From NCBI GenBank assembly GCA_030425185.1, contig JAUIAU010000025.1, positions 1 through 43,338 on the forward strand: DNA of 43,338 bases, in the 5' to 3' direction. Every line of letters begins with the position of its first letter. Position 1 is the first letter of the stretch. A model generated the notes under the pieces. That model was given only the letters and a program-made list of their open reading frames with translations, was not told the DNA's origin and did not search any database. Source of the stretch: Alphaproteobacteria bacterium. Lineage in GTDB: Bacteria; Pseudomonadota; Alphaproteobacteria; Rhodobacterales; Rhodobacteraceae. Below are positions 7,486-15,763 of the stretch, piece by piece. A program made the position numbers and the translations under genes.

Positions 7486-9246
7486 ATGAGCGAGCAGAAA
7501 CCGGCCTATCAGGTGCTGGCGCGCAAGTACCGGCCCGGCACCTTCGCCGACCTGATCGGCCAGGACGCCATGGTGCGCACGCTGAAGAACGCCTTCGCGG
7601 CCGACCGCATCGCGCAGGCCTTCATGATGACCGGCATCCGGGGCACCGGGAAGACCACCACGGCGCGGATCATCGCCAAGGGAATCAACTGCGTCGGGCC
7701 GGACGGCACCGGCGGCCCCACGACCGAGCCCTGCGGGGTCTGCGAGCACTGCACCGCCATCGCCGAGGGACGGCACGTCGACGTGCTGGAGATGGACGCC
7801 GCCTCGAACACCGGGGTCGGGGATGTCCGCGAGATCATCGACAGCGTGAACTACCGGGCGGCGTCGGCCCGCTACAAGATCTACATCATCGACGAGGTTC
7901 ACATGCTGTCCACGAGCGCGTTCAACGCGCTCCTGAAGACGCTGGAAGAACCTCCCGCGCATGTGAAGTTCATCTTCGCCACGACCGAGATCCGCAAGGT
8001 CCCGGTCACCGTTCTGTCGCGCTGCCAGCGCTTCGACCTGCGGCGGATCGAACCGGAGGTGATGATCGCCCACTTGCAGAAAATCGCGGGTCTCGAAGGG
8101 GCCGAGGTCAGTGACGATGCGCTGGCCCTGATCGCGCGGGCCGCCGAAGGCTCGGTCCGGGACGCGATGAGCCTGCTCGACCAGGCGATCTCGCACGGCC
8201 AGGGCGCGACCGGCGCGGAGCAGGTCCGCGCGATGCTGGGCCTCGCCGACCGGGGCCGGGGCATGGACCTGTTCGAGGCGATCCTGCGCGGCGACGCGGC
8301 GGGCGCGCTCAGCGAACTGGCGGCGCAATACTCCGACGGGGCCGATCCGGTCGCCGTGCTGCGCGATCTGGCCGAGATCACGCACTGGGTCTCGGTGGTG
8401 AAGATCACTCCCGAGGCCGCCGAGGATCCGACCGTGACGCCCGACGAGCGGGCGCGCGGACAGGGTCTGGCCCAGCGCCTGTCGATGCGCGTGCTGACCC
8501 GGATGTGGCAGATGCTGCTGAAGGCCCTGGAGGAGGTCAGCATCGCTCCGAACGCCATGATGGCCGCCGAGATGGCGGTGATCCGGCTGACCCATGTGGC
8601 CGACCTGCCCAGCCCCGAGGAACTGGTGCGCAAGCTGACCGAGAGTTCCCCGCCGCCCGCCGGGGGCGGTGGCGGCGGTGCGCGACCGGCCGGGACCGGC
8701 GGCGGTGCCACGGCGCGCGGCGGTCCGGGACCGGGCGGGAATGGCGGCGGCATCACGGGCGCGCGCGGCACGGGCCTTGCCACGGCGCAGGCGATGGCCG
8801 TCGATCCGCTGGCGCAGTACGCGCGGTTCGAGGACGTGCTGGAGCTGGTCCGCGCCCATCGCGACCTGCGGTTGCTGATCGAGATCGAGAACCACGTCCG
8901 GCTGGTCAGCTACACGCCCGGCCGCATCGCCTTCGCCCCCACCGACGACGCGCCGCGCGACCTCGCGCAACGCATGGCGCGCGCCCTGCAGGGCTGGACC
9001 GGCGTGCGCTGGGGCGTCTCGGTCGAAGCGACCGGCGGTCAGCCGACGATCGCCGAAACCCGGTCCGCCGCCGAGGACGACCTGCGGCGCCAGGCACTGG
9101 CGCATCCGCTGGTGGCCGCCGTGATGCAGGCCTTTCCGACCGCCCGGATCACCGATGTGCGCAGCCGAGATGCGCTGGCTGCCGAAGCACTGACCGAGGC
9201 CCTGCCGGAAGTGGAGGACGAATGGGACCCGTTCGAGGAGGACTGA
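7486..9246 (+). CDS. dnaX: DNA polymerase III subunits gamma and tau
   Basis: 586 aa clamp-loader ATPase of the replicase. Family start YQVLARKYRP at residues 7-16; Walker A GIRGTGKT (50-57); zinc ligands Cys69, Cys83, Cys86 and Cys89; Walker B with DEVH (136-139); sensor/arginine-finger SRC at 178-180. A low-complexity Gly/Pro linker at about 387-430 separates the AAA+ module from the C-terminal tau domain. I start at MSEQKPAYQ; an upstream in-frame ATG would add 44 residues foreign to the family. No slippery A-run suggests a programmed frameshift, so gamma production is not predicted by that route. First gene of dnaX-(membrane protein)-ybaB-recR. Confidence 0.95.
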   Translation: MSEQKPAYQVLARKYRPGTFADLIGQDAMVRTLKNAFAADRIAQAFMMTGIRGTGKTTTARIIAKGINCVGPDGTGGPTTEPCGVCEHCTAIAEGRHVDVLEMDAASNTGVGDVREIIDSVNYRAASARYKIYIIDEVHMLSTSAFNALLKTLEEPPAHVKFIFATTEIRKVPVTVLSRCQRFDLRRIEPEVMIAHLQKIAGLEGAEVSDDALALIARAAEGSVRDAMSLLDQAISHGQGATGAEQVRAMLGLADRGRGMDLFEAILRGDAAGALSELAAQYSDGADPVAVLRDLAEITHWVSVVKITPEAAEDPTVTPDERARGQGLAQRLSMRVLTRMWQMLLKALEEVSIAPNAMMAAEMAVIRLTHVADLPSPEELVRKLTESSPPPAGGGGGGARPAGTGGGATARGGPGPGGNGGGITGARGTGLATAQAMAVDPLAQYARFEDVLELVRAHRDLRLLIEIENHVRLVSYTPGRIAFAPTDDAPRDLAQRMARALQGWTGVRWGVSVEATGGQPTIAETRSAAEDDLRRQALAHPLVAAVMQAFPTARITDVRSRDALAAEALTEALPEVEDEWDPFEED

Positions 9247-9617
9247 TCCTCGCCTGTCTCGCGCTGCCGGGCCCGGCCCTCGCCGAGGTCTGCGCGCGGC
9301 TGCGACCTGACTGGGACGGCAGGCCGGTGGGTCCTGTGGCGGAAGCGATTGCGCTGTTCTCGTCTCTGCCGGCGCTGGCGTTGCTGTTAGGGACCGCGCT
9401 GGCGATCCGGCTGCGGCACCAGGGGCTCGCCCTCGGGGTCGTGGTGCTCTGGACGGTGCTCGTCAGCTTCGCCGCGCTGCGCGGCGGGCAGGACGGCGTC
9501 TGGCAGGCCGCTGCGACCGAGGGCTGCGTCGGCTCGCCCTCCTTGTTCATCGCGCTCGCGGCTGCGATATCTGTGGGAACGATCCTCTACACCTCCCGCC
9601 GACCCCGGCAGGACTGA
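9222..9617 (+). CDS. Small exported/membrane protein overlapping the dnaX end
   Basis: 131 aa, unrecognised. It begins with a plausible signal peptide (MGPVRGGLILACLALPGPALA, cleavage about residue 21), followed by a short extracytoplasmic segment and about three hydrophobic helices (roughly 43-64, 67-86 and 105-121). The ATG lies inside dnaX in another frame, giving a 25-nt overlap, and the stop is 16 bp before ybaB. Coding is supported by signal-peptide structure, helix pattern and tight packing rather than homology. Confidence 0.62.
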   Translation: MGPVRGGLILACLALPGPALAEVCARLRPDWDGRPVGPVAEAIALFSSLPALALLLGTALAIRLRHQGLALGVVVLWTVLVSFAALRGGQDGVWQAAATEGCVGSPSLFIALAAAISVGTILYTSRRPRQD

Positions 9618-9633
9618 CACTCTGGAGACCCCG

Positions 9634-9978
9634 ATGCTCAAAGGCCTTGGACAGCTTGGCGACATGGCGAAGCTCATGAAGCAGGCGCAAGAGATGCAGA
9701 CGAAGATGGCCGAGATGCAGGAGGCGCTGGAGCGGATGACCGTGACCGGCGAATCCGGTGCCGGGCTGGTCAAGGCGACCTCGACCGCGAAGGGAGAACT
9801 GGTCGGCCTCGACATCGACCCGTCGATCTTCAGCGCCGACGACAAGGAAGTAGTCGAGGACCTGATCCTCGCCGCCGTGAAGGACGCGCAGGCGAAGGCG
9901 GCGCAGAAGAGCGCCGAGGAGATGGGCAAGCTGACCGAAAGCCTCGGCCTGCCGCCGGGCATGGCCCCTCCGTTCTGA
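9634..9978 (+). CDS. ybaB: YbaB/EbfC nucleoid-associated protein
   Basis: 114 aa small DNA-binding protein that forms a tweezer-like dimer and is usually encoded between dnaX and recR. The N-terminal amphipathic Met/Gln-rich helix ([17 protein letters not shown]), the central strand region with [16 protein letters not shown] and the C-terminal [10 protein letters not shown] tail are typical. It is probably translated from the dnaX-recR transcript and followed by recR after 7 bp. Its role in nucleoid organisation or recombination is known for the family only. Confidence 0.92.
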   Translation: MLKGLGQLGDMAKLMKQAQEMQTKMAEMQEALERMTVTGESGAGLVKATSTAKGELVGLDIDPSIFSADDKEVVEDLILAAVKDAQAKAAQKSAEEMGKLTESLGLPPGMAPPF

Positions 9979-9985
9979 GCCCGCC

Positions 9986-10585
9986 TTGACCGACGCACCA
10001 CGCGACCTGCAGGACCTGATCGACCTGATGGCCCGCCTGCCGGGCCTCGGGCCGCGCTCGGCCCGGCGCGCGGTGCTGCACCTGCTGAAGAAGCGGGCGC
10101 AGGTCATGGTGCCGCTGGCGCGCAGCCTGCAGGCGGTGGCCGAGAGTGCCCGCGACTGCCTGACCTGCGGAAACCTCGCCACCACCGAGACCTGCCCGAT
10201 CTGCGCCGACCCGAAGCGCGCGACGGGAACGATCTGCGTCGTCGAGGACGTCGCCGACCTGTGGGCGATGGAACGCGCGGCGGGGTTCCGGGGGCGCTAT
10301 CACGTGCTGGGCGGCACGCTGTCGGCGCTCGATGCCGTCGGCCCGGAGGACCTGCGCATCCCGCAGCTGATGTCGCGTGTCGATGCGGAAGGGGTGAGCG
10401 AGGTGATCCTCGCCCTCAACGCGACGGTCGATGGGCAGACGACGGCGCATTACATCGCCGATGCGCTGGAGGGACGCGGGGTCGCCGTCACCTCGCTGGC
10501 GCAGGGCGTGCCGATCGGGGGCGAGCTCGACTATCTCGACGACGGAACGATCACCGCCGCCCTGAAGGCGCGCAAGGCGTTCTGA
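9986..10585 (+). CDS. recR: Recombination mediator protein RecR
   Basis: 199 aa. Works with RecF/RecO to load RecA on gapped DNA. Helix-hairpin-helix at about 10-30 ([14 protein letters not shown]); zinc finger Cys58, Cys61, Cys70, Cys73; Toprim domain from about 80 ([17 protein letters not shown]) to 175, with [15 protein letters not shown] and the C-terminal Walker-like [15 protein letters not shown] segment. The start is a TTG at 9986, 7 bp after the ybaB stop; no ATG precedes conserved sequence, so the rare start is likely genuine. The gene converges with the DUF4453-like gene (3 bp gap). Confidence 0.95.
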   Translation: MTDAPRDLQDLIDLMARLPGLGPRSARRAVLHLLKKRAQVMVPLARSLQAVAESARDCLTCGNLATTETCPICADPKRATGTICVVEDVADLWAMERAAGFRGRYHVLGGTLSALDAVGPEDLRIPQLMSRVDAEGVSEVILALNATVDGQTTAHYIADALEGRGVAVTSLAQGVPIGGELDYLDDGTITAALKARKAF

Positions 10586-10588
10586 GCC

Positions 10589-11149
10589 TCAGCCGGCGAA
10601 CGCATCGCAGGTCTTGTCGCTGATCGTCAGGCGGGTCCAGCCGAGCCCGGCGAGCCGCCCGCCGCGCGCGATCTCGACGAAGCTCCAGTCCCCCACGGGC
10701 CAGTGCCCGAACGAGATCGTGTCCCCCGGCAGCACCTCGCCCAGCCGCCGCGCCATCGCGGAGGTGCCCGAGACCAGCGGCACGACGGGGCCGCGCCAGC
10801 CGAGGCAGGCCGATTCGAACAAATCGGGGCGGGGGATGTCGTCGAGGCTGAGCCAGAGGGTCAGCAGCGACAGGTCGATCCTGGGGCGCGAAGTGTCGAG
10901 CGCGCAGCCGTATTCCCGCTCGACCTCGCGGATCTCGGCCACGCGTTGCTGGTCGGCAGGCGACAGCGCGACGTTCGAGCCGATGCAGCCCGTGTTGTCG
11001 AAGACCGCGGCGCCCAGCGCGCTGCCGAAGCAATAGCCGGCGCGGTCGAAGATCAGGTTGCGGGTGACCCACATCGACTCGCAGCTCGCGGCCTGCGCGA
11101 AGGACGGGGCGAGGGCCAGCAGCGCGGCGGCGAGGAGCGGGCGGATCAT
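10589..11149 (-). CDS. Secreted DUF4453/YARHG-like protein
   Basis: 186 aa. Clear signal peptide (MIRPLLAAALLALAPSFAQA, cleavage after Ala20). The mature N-terminus, with CESMWVTRNLIFDRAGYCFG and later VEREYGCALDT, follows the pattern of extracytoplasmic YARHG/DUF4453 domains; six cysteines suggest disulfides in the periplasm. The C-terminal part (GDWSFVEIARGGRLAGLGWTR) looks like an SH3-type beta barrel. Its ATG overlaps the stop of the upstream flavoenzyme gene (ATGA), so the two are co-translated. Function unknown; domain assignment is from pattern memory and moderate. Confidence 0.7.
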   Translation of the reverse strand: MIRPLLAAALLALAPSFAQAASCESMWVTRNLIFDRAGYCFGSALGAAVFDNTGCIGSNVALSPADQQRVAEIREVEREYGCALDTSRPRIDLSLLTLWLSLDDIPRPDLFESACLGWRGPVVPLVSGTSAMARRLGEVLPGDTISFGHWPVGDWSFVEIARGGRLAGLGWTRLTISDKTCDAFAG

Positions 11150-12294
11150 GCGGCCTCCGTCAGGGCGGACAGGGTCAGGCGGGGATCGGGGGCACCACCC
11201 AGAGCCAGCTCTGCGGCACGGCGCCCCAGTTCGTCGGAGCACTTCGCCCCCTTGCCGCAGCCCGCGACGGCCACGCAGCGGCGCGGATCGAGCCGGTCGA
11301 TCAGCGGCAGGTCGCCGGGCGTGAAGGTCGTCACGCAGGGCGCGATCACGGGTGCCGCCGCCCGAAGGCCCGGCATCCGGCGATGCAGGTGCTCGGCCAG
11401 CGCCGCGCCGACCTCGGGCCGTCCGCCACTGCGGAACCATGCCCGGGCGTCCTGCGCGTCGCGCAACACCAGGTCGTCGGGATCGCCGCCGATCTTCAGG
11501 TAACGCCGACCGTCCGGATAGCGGATCGGCGGCAGGATATAGGGGTCGCGCCCGTTTTCGAGCATGGTCACCATCGAGGGCATCGCGGCAAGGCGGGTCG
11601 CCTCCATCGCATCGACCTCCAGCAGGGCGACGGTCCGGGCATAGACCGTCAGCGGCAGGTCGGGCAGCAGGCCCGGGGTGAAGCCCCCGGTCGCGACCAG
11701 AACCGTGTCCGCCTGCACCGTCCGGTCCGCCAGCCGCAGCGTCGCGCCGGAATCGCCGGTGTCGATCCCGGTCACCTCGGCACGGATCACCTGCGCCCCT
11801 GCGCGCTCGGCGGCGCGCGTCTGGGCCAGCACCAGCCTCCGCGGGCTGATGTACCCGGCGCTCGCGGCCTCGTGGAACACGGTCCAGTCCGGGGAGAACC
11901 AGAGCATCGGAAAGGCCTCGGCGGCCTCCGTCCCGGTCATCCTGCGGTGCGGCACGCCGCTGGCGTCGGCACCGGCCCCGATCCGGGCGATCCAGTCGGA
12001 CGTCGCCGGACCGGCGTGCAACGCGCCCGCCGCCGTGAAGAAACGCAGGTCGCTGGCGGCCTCGATCTCGGCATAGCGGGCGATGGAGGCGCGGCTGACC
12101 TCGGCCCAGAACGGGTGCGAATCGAGCTGGCGGGTGATCCGGCCCTCGTCGTAATGCGAGGCGAAGACGCCGGTGTGGCTGGACCGGTCTTCCGGCTCGT
12201 CCGGCCCGATCAGGATGACCTCGGCCCCGGCCAGCGCCAGGTGACGGGCGGCCGCCGATCCGATCAGCCCGCGTCCCACGACCGCGATGCGCAT
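11146..12294 (-). CDS. FAD-dependent oxidoreductase of the monomeric sarcosine oxidase family
   Basis: 382 aa. N-terminal dinucleotide-binding motif VVGRGLIGSAAARHLALAG (residues 4-22) typical of the DAO/GlpD group. Cys320 in PCVTTFTPGDLPLIDRL sits where monomeric sarcosine oxidase has the cysteine covalently holding FAD, and the GCGKGAK loop follows as in that family. It probably oxidises an N-methyl or secondary amine, giving H2O2; substrate not readable. I start at MRIAVVGRG (12294) with a GGAG ribosome-binding site; the upstream open frame is non-homologous. Overlaps the secreted DUF4453-like gene by 4 nt. Confidence 0.82.
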   Translation of the reverse strand: MRIAVVGRGLIGSAAARHLALAGAEVILIGPDEPEDRSSHTGVFASHYDEGRITRQLDSHPFWAEVSRASIARYAEIEAASDLRFFTAAGALHAGPATSDWIARIGAGADASGVPHRRMTGTEAAEAFPMLWFSPDWTVFHEAASAGYISPRRLVLAQTRAAERAGAQVIRAEVTGIDTGDSGATLRLADRTVQADTVLVATGGFTPGLLPDLPLTVYARTVALLEVDAMEATRLAAMPSMVTMLENGRDPYILPPIRYPDGRRYLKIGGDPDDLVLRDAQDARAWFRSGGRPEVGAALAEHLHRRMPGLRAAAPVIAPCVTTFTPGDLPLIDRLDPRRCVAVAGCGKGAKCSDELGRRAAELALGGAPDPRLTLSALTEAA

Positions 12295-12421
12295 GGCGTT
12301 CTCCGTCCGTTGCGTCGCGCGCATCCTCGCCGGGCCGGGCCGTGCTGTCCACCGCTCCGGCACGAAAACGCCGCACGCGGGATCCGGGGCGGCGTTGCTG
12401 TCCGTCGGTGACGGGTGCGGC

Positions 12422-13192
12422 TCAGCGACGGTGATCGTCGTCCTCGTCGTCGTCCGCATCGTCGGGCAGGTTGAACAGGCTGTCGGCGTCGAGGTCGCTG
12501 CGGAACCCGGCATCCTCGTCATCGGCCTCGTCGTTGCTGCCGGTCAGGGTGAAGGTCTCGAGCCCGGAAATCGCGGTCGGGATCTTCGGCTCAGGGGCCA
12601 TGCCGAGGCTCTGCTCGGTCGACACCAGCTTGCGGCGCTCGTCGTCGGTCATCATCGCGCCCTCGGCGGCACGGCGCTGCGCGGCCTTCTGCACGGCGGC
12701 GTCCAGCTCGGACTGCTTGCACAGGCCCAGCGCGACCGGGTCGATCGGCTGGATGTTCTGAATGTTCCAGTGCGTGCGCTCGCGGATCGCCTGGATCGTC
12801 GGCTTGGTGGTGCCGACGAGCTTGCCGATCTGGCCGTCGGTCAGCTCGGGATGGAACTTCACCAGCCAGAGGATCGAGGCCGGGCGATCCTGCCGCTTGG
12901 ACAGGGGCGTATAGCGCGGCCCGCGGCGCTTTTCCTCGCCCTCGGCGGCCGGGTTGTGCTTCAGCTTGAGCGGCCGCAGCGGGTCCTTCTCGGACTTGTC
13001 GATCTCGCTCTGGTCGAGCTGGTTGTTCGCGATCGGGTCGAAGCCCTTGACCCCGGCCGCCACGTCCCCGTCGGCGATGCCCTGCACCTCAAGCTCGTGC
13101 AGTCCGCAGAATTCGGCGATCTGCCTGAAGCTGAGCGTGGTGTTGTCCACCAGCCAGACGGCAGTGGCCTTGGCCATCAGCGGTTTTGCCAT
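12422..13192 (-). CDS. trcR: DUF1013 cell-cycle transcriptional regulator TrcR
   Basis: 256 aa alphaproteobacteria-specific protein, annotated in the family as the cell-cycle regulator TrcR. Start MAKPLMAKATAVWLVDNTTLSF is typical. A helix-turn-helix-like part (about 100-140: SILWLVKFHPELTDGQIGKLVG, then TTKPTIQAIRERTHWN) is the likely DNA-binding unit; the C-terminus is acidic and low-complexity (DDADDDEDDD). It is divergent from the T2 ribonuclease gene with a 129-bp gap containing a TATATA element. Targets cannot be inferred from the window. Confidence 0.88.
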   Translation of the reverse strand: MAKPLMAKATAVWLVDNTTLSFRQIAEFCGLHELEVQGIADGDVAAGVKGFDPIANNQLDQSEIDKSEKDPLRPLKLKHNPAAEGEEKRRGPRYTPLSKRQDRPASILWLVKFHPELTDGQIGKLVGTTKPTIQAIRERTHWNIQNIQPIDPVALGLCKQSELDAAVQKAAQRRAAEGAMMTDDERRKLVSTEQSLGMAPEPKIPTAISGLETFTLTGSNDEADDEDAGFRSDLDADSLFNLPDDADDDEDDDHRR

Positions 13193-13287
13193 CGGTCTGT
13201 CTCCTTCTCAGGCACGGCCTCTCCGGGCCGGAAAATCGGCGGCGCCGGTCTGGCGCAGGTCCTCGATTTCGGGGAACTTGGCCGGGT

Positions 13288-13293
13288 ATATAG
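13288..13293. promoter_or_regulatory. TATATA -10-like element between trcR and the ribonuclease gene
   Basis: TATATA is its own complement and so could serve either strand. It lies 28 bp before the ribonuclease ATG and about 95 bp from trcR. On the minus strand a TTTCCT hexamer is placed 17 bp upstream of it; on the plus strand no good -35 is evident. Confidence 0.35.
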
Positions 13294-13321
13294 GCACATC
13301 CGCCGTCCGAGGAAAGTCCCA

Positions 13322-13957
13322 ATGCGTCTGATGCTCTGTCTCGTCCTGCTGCTTCTGCCCGGTCTTGCGCGGGCCGAGGGCGAACAGGCGGGCGACTTCG
13401 ACTACTACGTGCTGTCGCTCAGCTGGTCACCGACCTGGTGCGCGCAGGAAGGCGACGCGCGCAACTCGCCGCAATGCGACGCCGGGCGCGGCTTCGGATG
13501 GGTGCTGCACGGGCTCTGGCCGCAGAACGAGCGCGGCTGGCCCAGCTGGTGCCGCACGACCGAGCGCGACCCGTCTCGGGCCGACACCGCCGCGATGGAA
13601 GACATCATGGGGACGAGCGGCCTCGCGTGGTACCAGTGGCAAAAGCACGGGCGCTGTTCGGGGCTGAGTGCGCGCGCCTACTTCGAAACCGCGCGCGCCG
13701 CCTACGAGGCCGTGGTGCGCCCGCCCGTGTTCCGCCGCCTGCCCCGGGTCATGGAACTGCCGGCCCGCGTGGTGGAGGAGGCGTTTCTCGACGCGAACCC
13801 GGGCCTGCGCGGCGACCAGATCACCGTGACCTGCCGCGCGGGCGCGATTCAGGAGGTGCGGCTCTGCCTGACACGGGACCTGACCCCGCGCCGCTGCGGC
13901 GACGACGTGATCCGCGACTGTACCCTCAGCGATGCCGAGATGGCGCCAATCCGCTAG
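13322..13957 (+). CDS. Secreted T2-family ribonuclease
   Basis: 211 aa. Signal peptide to about Ala18. The family opening FDYYVLSLSWSPTWC (26-40) and conserved active-site segment I with HGLWPQ (His63) are clear. Segment II reads YQWQKHG (104-110) with Lys108 and His109, but the usual His-Glu pair before the Trp is Tyr104-Gln105, an unusual substitution at a position that contributes to catalysis. Eight or more cysteines suggest disulfides. It would degrade RNA in the periplasm or outside the cell. The ATG is taken at the signal peptide; a longer upstream frame is a shadow of trcR. Confidence 0.9.
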   Translation: MRLMLCLVLLLLPGLARAEGEQAGDFDYYVLSLSWSPTWCAQEGDARNSPQCDAGRGFGWVLHGLWPQNERGWPSWCRTTERDPSRADTAAMEDIMGTSGLAWYQWQKHGRCSGLSARAYFETARAAYEAVVRPPVFRRLPRVMELPARVVEEAFLDANPGLRGDQITVTCRAGAIQEVRLCLTRDLTPRRCGDDVIRDCTLSDAEMAPIR

Positions 13958-14006
13958 GCGCGCGCCCGGCCCCGTGCCACTGTCGGCGCAGGCAGCGGAG
14001 AGCGCG

Positions 14007-14759
14007 ATGAAGCTGAAGGACAAACTGGCCGAGCCGGGGCGGCGGCTGTCGATGGAGGGCTGCATCATCTCGTCGCCGGTCGCGGTGCAGGCGGTGGCCT
14101 CGACCGGGGTCGATGCGCTGATGCTGGACCTCGAACACGCGCCGACCGATCCCGCGCAGCTGCACGCCTGCATCATGGCGGCCCAGGGGACCGACTGCGG
14201 GGTGCTGGTGCGCCCGCCGGACCACGCGCCCGCCCATGCGAAGCTGGCGCTCGATCTGGGCGCCGAGGGGATGCTGTTCCCGCTGGTGCGCAGCGCCGAG
14301 GAGGTCGCCGCCTGCATCGCCGCGACCCGCTATCCGCCCAACGGCATCCGGGGCTGGGGGGCCTTCGTGGCGCATTCCCGCTGGGGTGTCGCGCCGATGG
14401 ACTACCTGCCCGCCTTCCGCGACCGGATCGTGTGCGGCTTCCTGATAGAGACGGTCGAGGCGGTGGAGGCCATCGACGCCATCCTCGCCGTGCCGGGGGT
14501 GGACTTCGCCTTCGTCGCGCCGTTTGACCTGTCGACCTCGCTGGGCGTGTCGGGGCAGTTCGACGCACCGGAGTTCCGCGAGGCTGTCGCCCGGATCGAG
14601 ACGGCGGCGACCCGCGCGGGGGTGCCGCTCGGGGGTGGCCCGGCCGCGAACCGGGCCGAGGCCGAGGCGCTGTTCGCGCGCGGCTACCGGATGGTCGGCG
14701 GCTTCGACATCTTCCAGTTGAAGCGCGCCGTCTCCGAGATGGTGTCCTGGACCCGCTGA
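14007..14759 (+). CDS. HpcH/HpaI-family aldolase (citrate lyase beta-like)
   Basis: 250 aa class II pyruvate aldolase family member: metal-dependent cleavage of a 2-keto-3-deoxy or 2,4-dihydroxy acid to pyruvate plus an aldehyde. Conserved segments: DALMLDLEHAP (metal-site region), LGAEGMLFPLVRS, GIRGWGAFVAHSRWG, then CGFLIETVEAVEAIDAI with the metal-binding Glu, and DFAFVAPFDLSTSLG. The start MKLKDKL is chosen because a GGAGAG-like ribosome-binding site precedes it and the longer frame has no homology. It converges with the quinone oxidoreductase gene. Substrate unknown. Confidence 0.86.
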   Translation: MKLKDKLAEPGRRLSMEGCIISSPVAVQAVASTGVDALMLDLEHAPTDPAQLHACIMAAQGTDCGVLVRPPDHAPAHAKLALDLGAEGMLFPLVRSAEEVAACIAATRYPPNGIRGWGAFVAHSRWGVAPMDYLPAFRDRIVCGFLIETVEAVEAIDAILAVPGVDFAFVAPFDLSTSLGVSGQFDAPEFREAVARIETAATRAGVPLGGGPAANRAEAEALFARGYRMVGGFDIFQLKRAVSEMVSWTR

Positions 14760-14766
14760 GCCAGCC

Positions 14767-15741
14767 TCAGAGCGTCAGCACCGTCGAGCCGGTGGTCGTG
14801 CGGGCCTCGAGCGCGCGGTGCGCGTCGGCCACCTGGTCGAGCGGGAAGCGCTGGTCGATGCGGATCTTCACCGCGCCGCTGACCACCTTGTCGAAAAGGT
14901 GCCGCGCCATCGCCTGGCAGGTCTCGTGCTGCGCGACATGGGTAAAGAGCGTTGGCCGCGTGATCTTCAGCGAGCCCTTCGCGCCCAGCACCCCGAGGTT
15001 GAACGGCGGCACCACGCCCGAGGCATTGCCGAACGAGATCATCATGCCGAAGGGCTTGAGCGAGTCGAGCGAGCCTTCGAACGTGTCCTTGCCGACCGCG
15101 TCCATCACCACGTCGACGCCCGCGCCGCCGGTCAGGCGCCGCACCTCGGACACCCAGTCGCCAGAGCGGTAGTTGATGCAGTGCGCCGCCCCGTGCTCGA
15201 CCGCAAGGGCGCATTTCTCGTCCGTGCCGGCGGTGCCGATCAGGGTGATCCCCTCAGACCGGGTCCACTGGCAGGCGATCAGCCCGACCCCGCCCGCGGC
15301 GGCGTGGAACAGCACGGTGTCCCCGGCCTTGAGCGGCGTCGTGCGGTGGAAGAGGTATTGCACCGTCAGCCCCTTCAGCATCATCGCCGCGCCTTCCTCG
15401 AAGGAAATCGCGTCGGGCAGCGGGCAGACCTGCGCGGCGGGCATCACGCGCGCCTCGCAATAGGCGCCGGGCGGCTGCGCGGCATAGGCGGCGCGGTCGC
15501 CGACCGCCAGGTGGGTCACGCCCTCGCCCACGGCCTCGATCACGCCGGCGGCCTCCATCCCCATCGCGGCGGGCAGCGTCATCGGGTAGACGCCCGAGCG
15601 CTGGTAGACGTCGATGAAGTTCAGCCCGCAGGCCTTGTGCGCGATGCGCACCTCGCCCGGTCCGGGCGCACCCACCTCGCGGTCCACGATGCGGAACTGC
15701 TCGGGGCCTCCATGGGCCTCGATGACGACGGTTCTTGCCAT
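14767..15741 (-). CDS. qor: NADPH:quinone oxidoreductase (zinc-free MDR family, QorA type)
   Basis: 324 aa. GroES-like N-terminal domain with CGLNFIDVYQRSGVYP and PAAMGMEAAGVIEAVGEG, then a Rossmann domain with HAAAGGVGLIACQWTR (nucleotide-binding loop) and AGTDEKCALAVEHGA. No structural-zinc cysteine cluster, as in quinone reductases. It reduces quinones with NADPH in the cytoplasm. I start at MARTVVIEAHGG, 32 residues inside the longest frame, where homology begins. It lies 22 bp downstream of a second, divergent paralogue on the same strand. Confidence 0.9.
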   Translation of the reverse strand: MARTVVIEAHGGPEQFRIVDREVGAPGPGEVRIAHKACGLNFIDVYQRSGVYPMTLPAAMGMEAAGVIEAVGEGVTHLAVGDRAAYAAQPPGAYCEARVMPAAQVCPLPDAISFEEGAAMMLKGLTVQYLFHRTTPLKAGDTVLFHAAAGGVGLIACQWTRSEGITLIGTAGTDEKCALAVEHGAAHCINYRSGDWVSEVRRLTGGAGVDVVMDAVGKDTFEGSLDSLKPFGMMISFGNASGVVPPFNLGVLGAKGSLKITRPTLFTHVAQHETCQAMARHLFDKVVSGAVKIRIDQRFPLDQVADAHRALEARTTTGSTVLTL

Positions 15742-15763
15742 GCTGTCCTCCCTCAGTCGGGTG

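Noticed and set aside
8640-8770. Programmed frameshift for a short gamma form of DnaX
   Set aside because: No A-rich slippery sequence or clear stimulatory structure; the region is just a Gly/Pro linker repeat.
10589-12376. Possible 595-aa fusion of the flavoenzyme region and the DUF4453-like protein
   Set aside because: The upstream two-thirds is the wrong frame of the flavoenzyme; the signal peptide at 11149 marks the true start.
12295-12522. 76-residue N-terminal extension of the flavoenzyme
   Set aside because: Thr/Pro/Arg-rich, overlaps the 3' end of trcR antisense frame, and the dinucleotide-binding motif starts right after the internal Met with a good ribosome-binding site.
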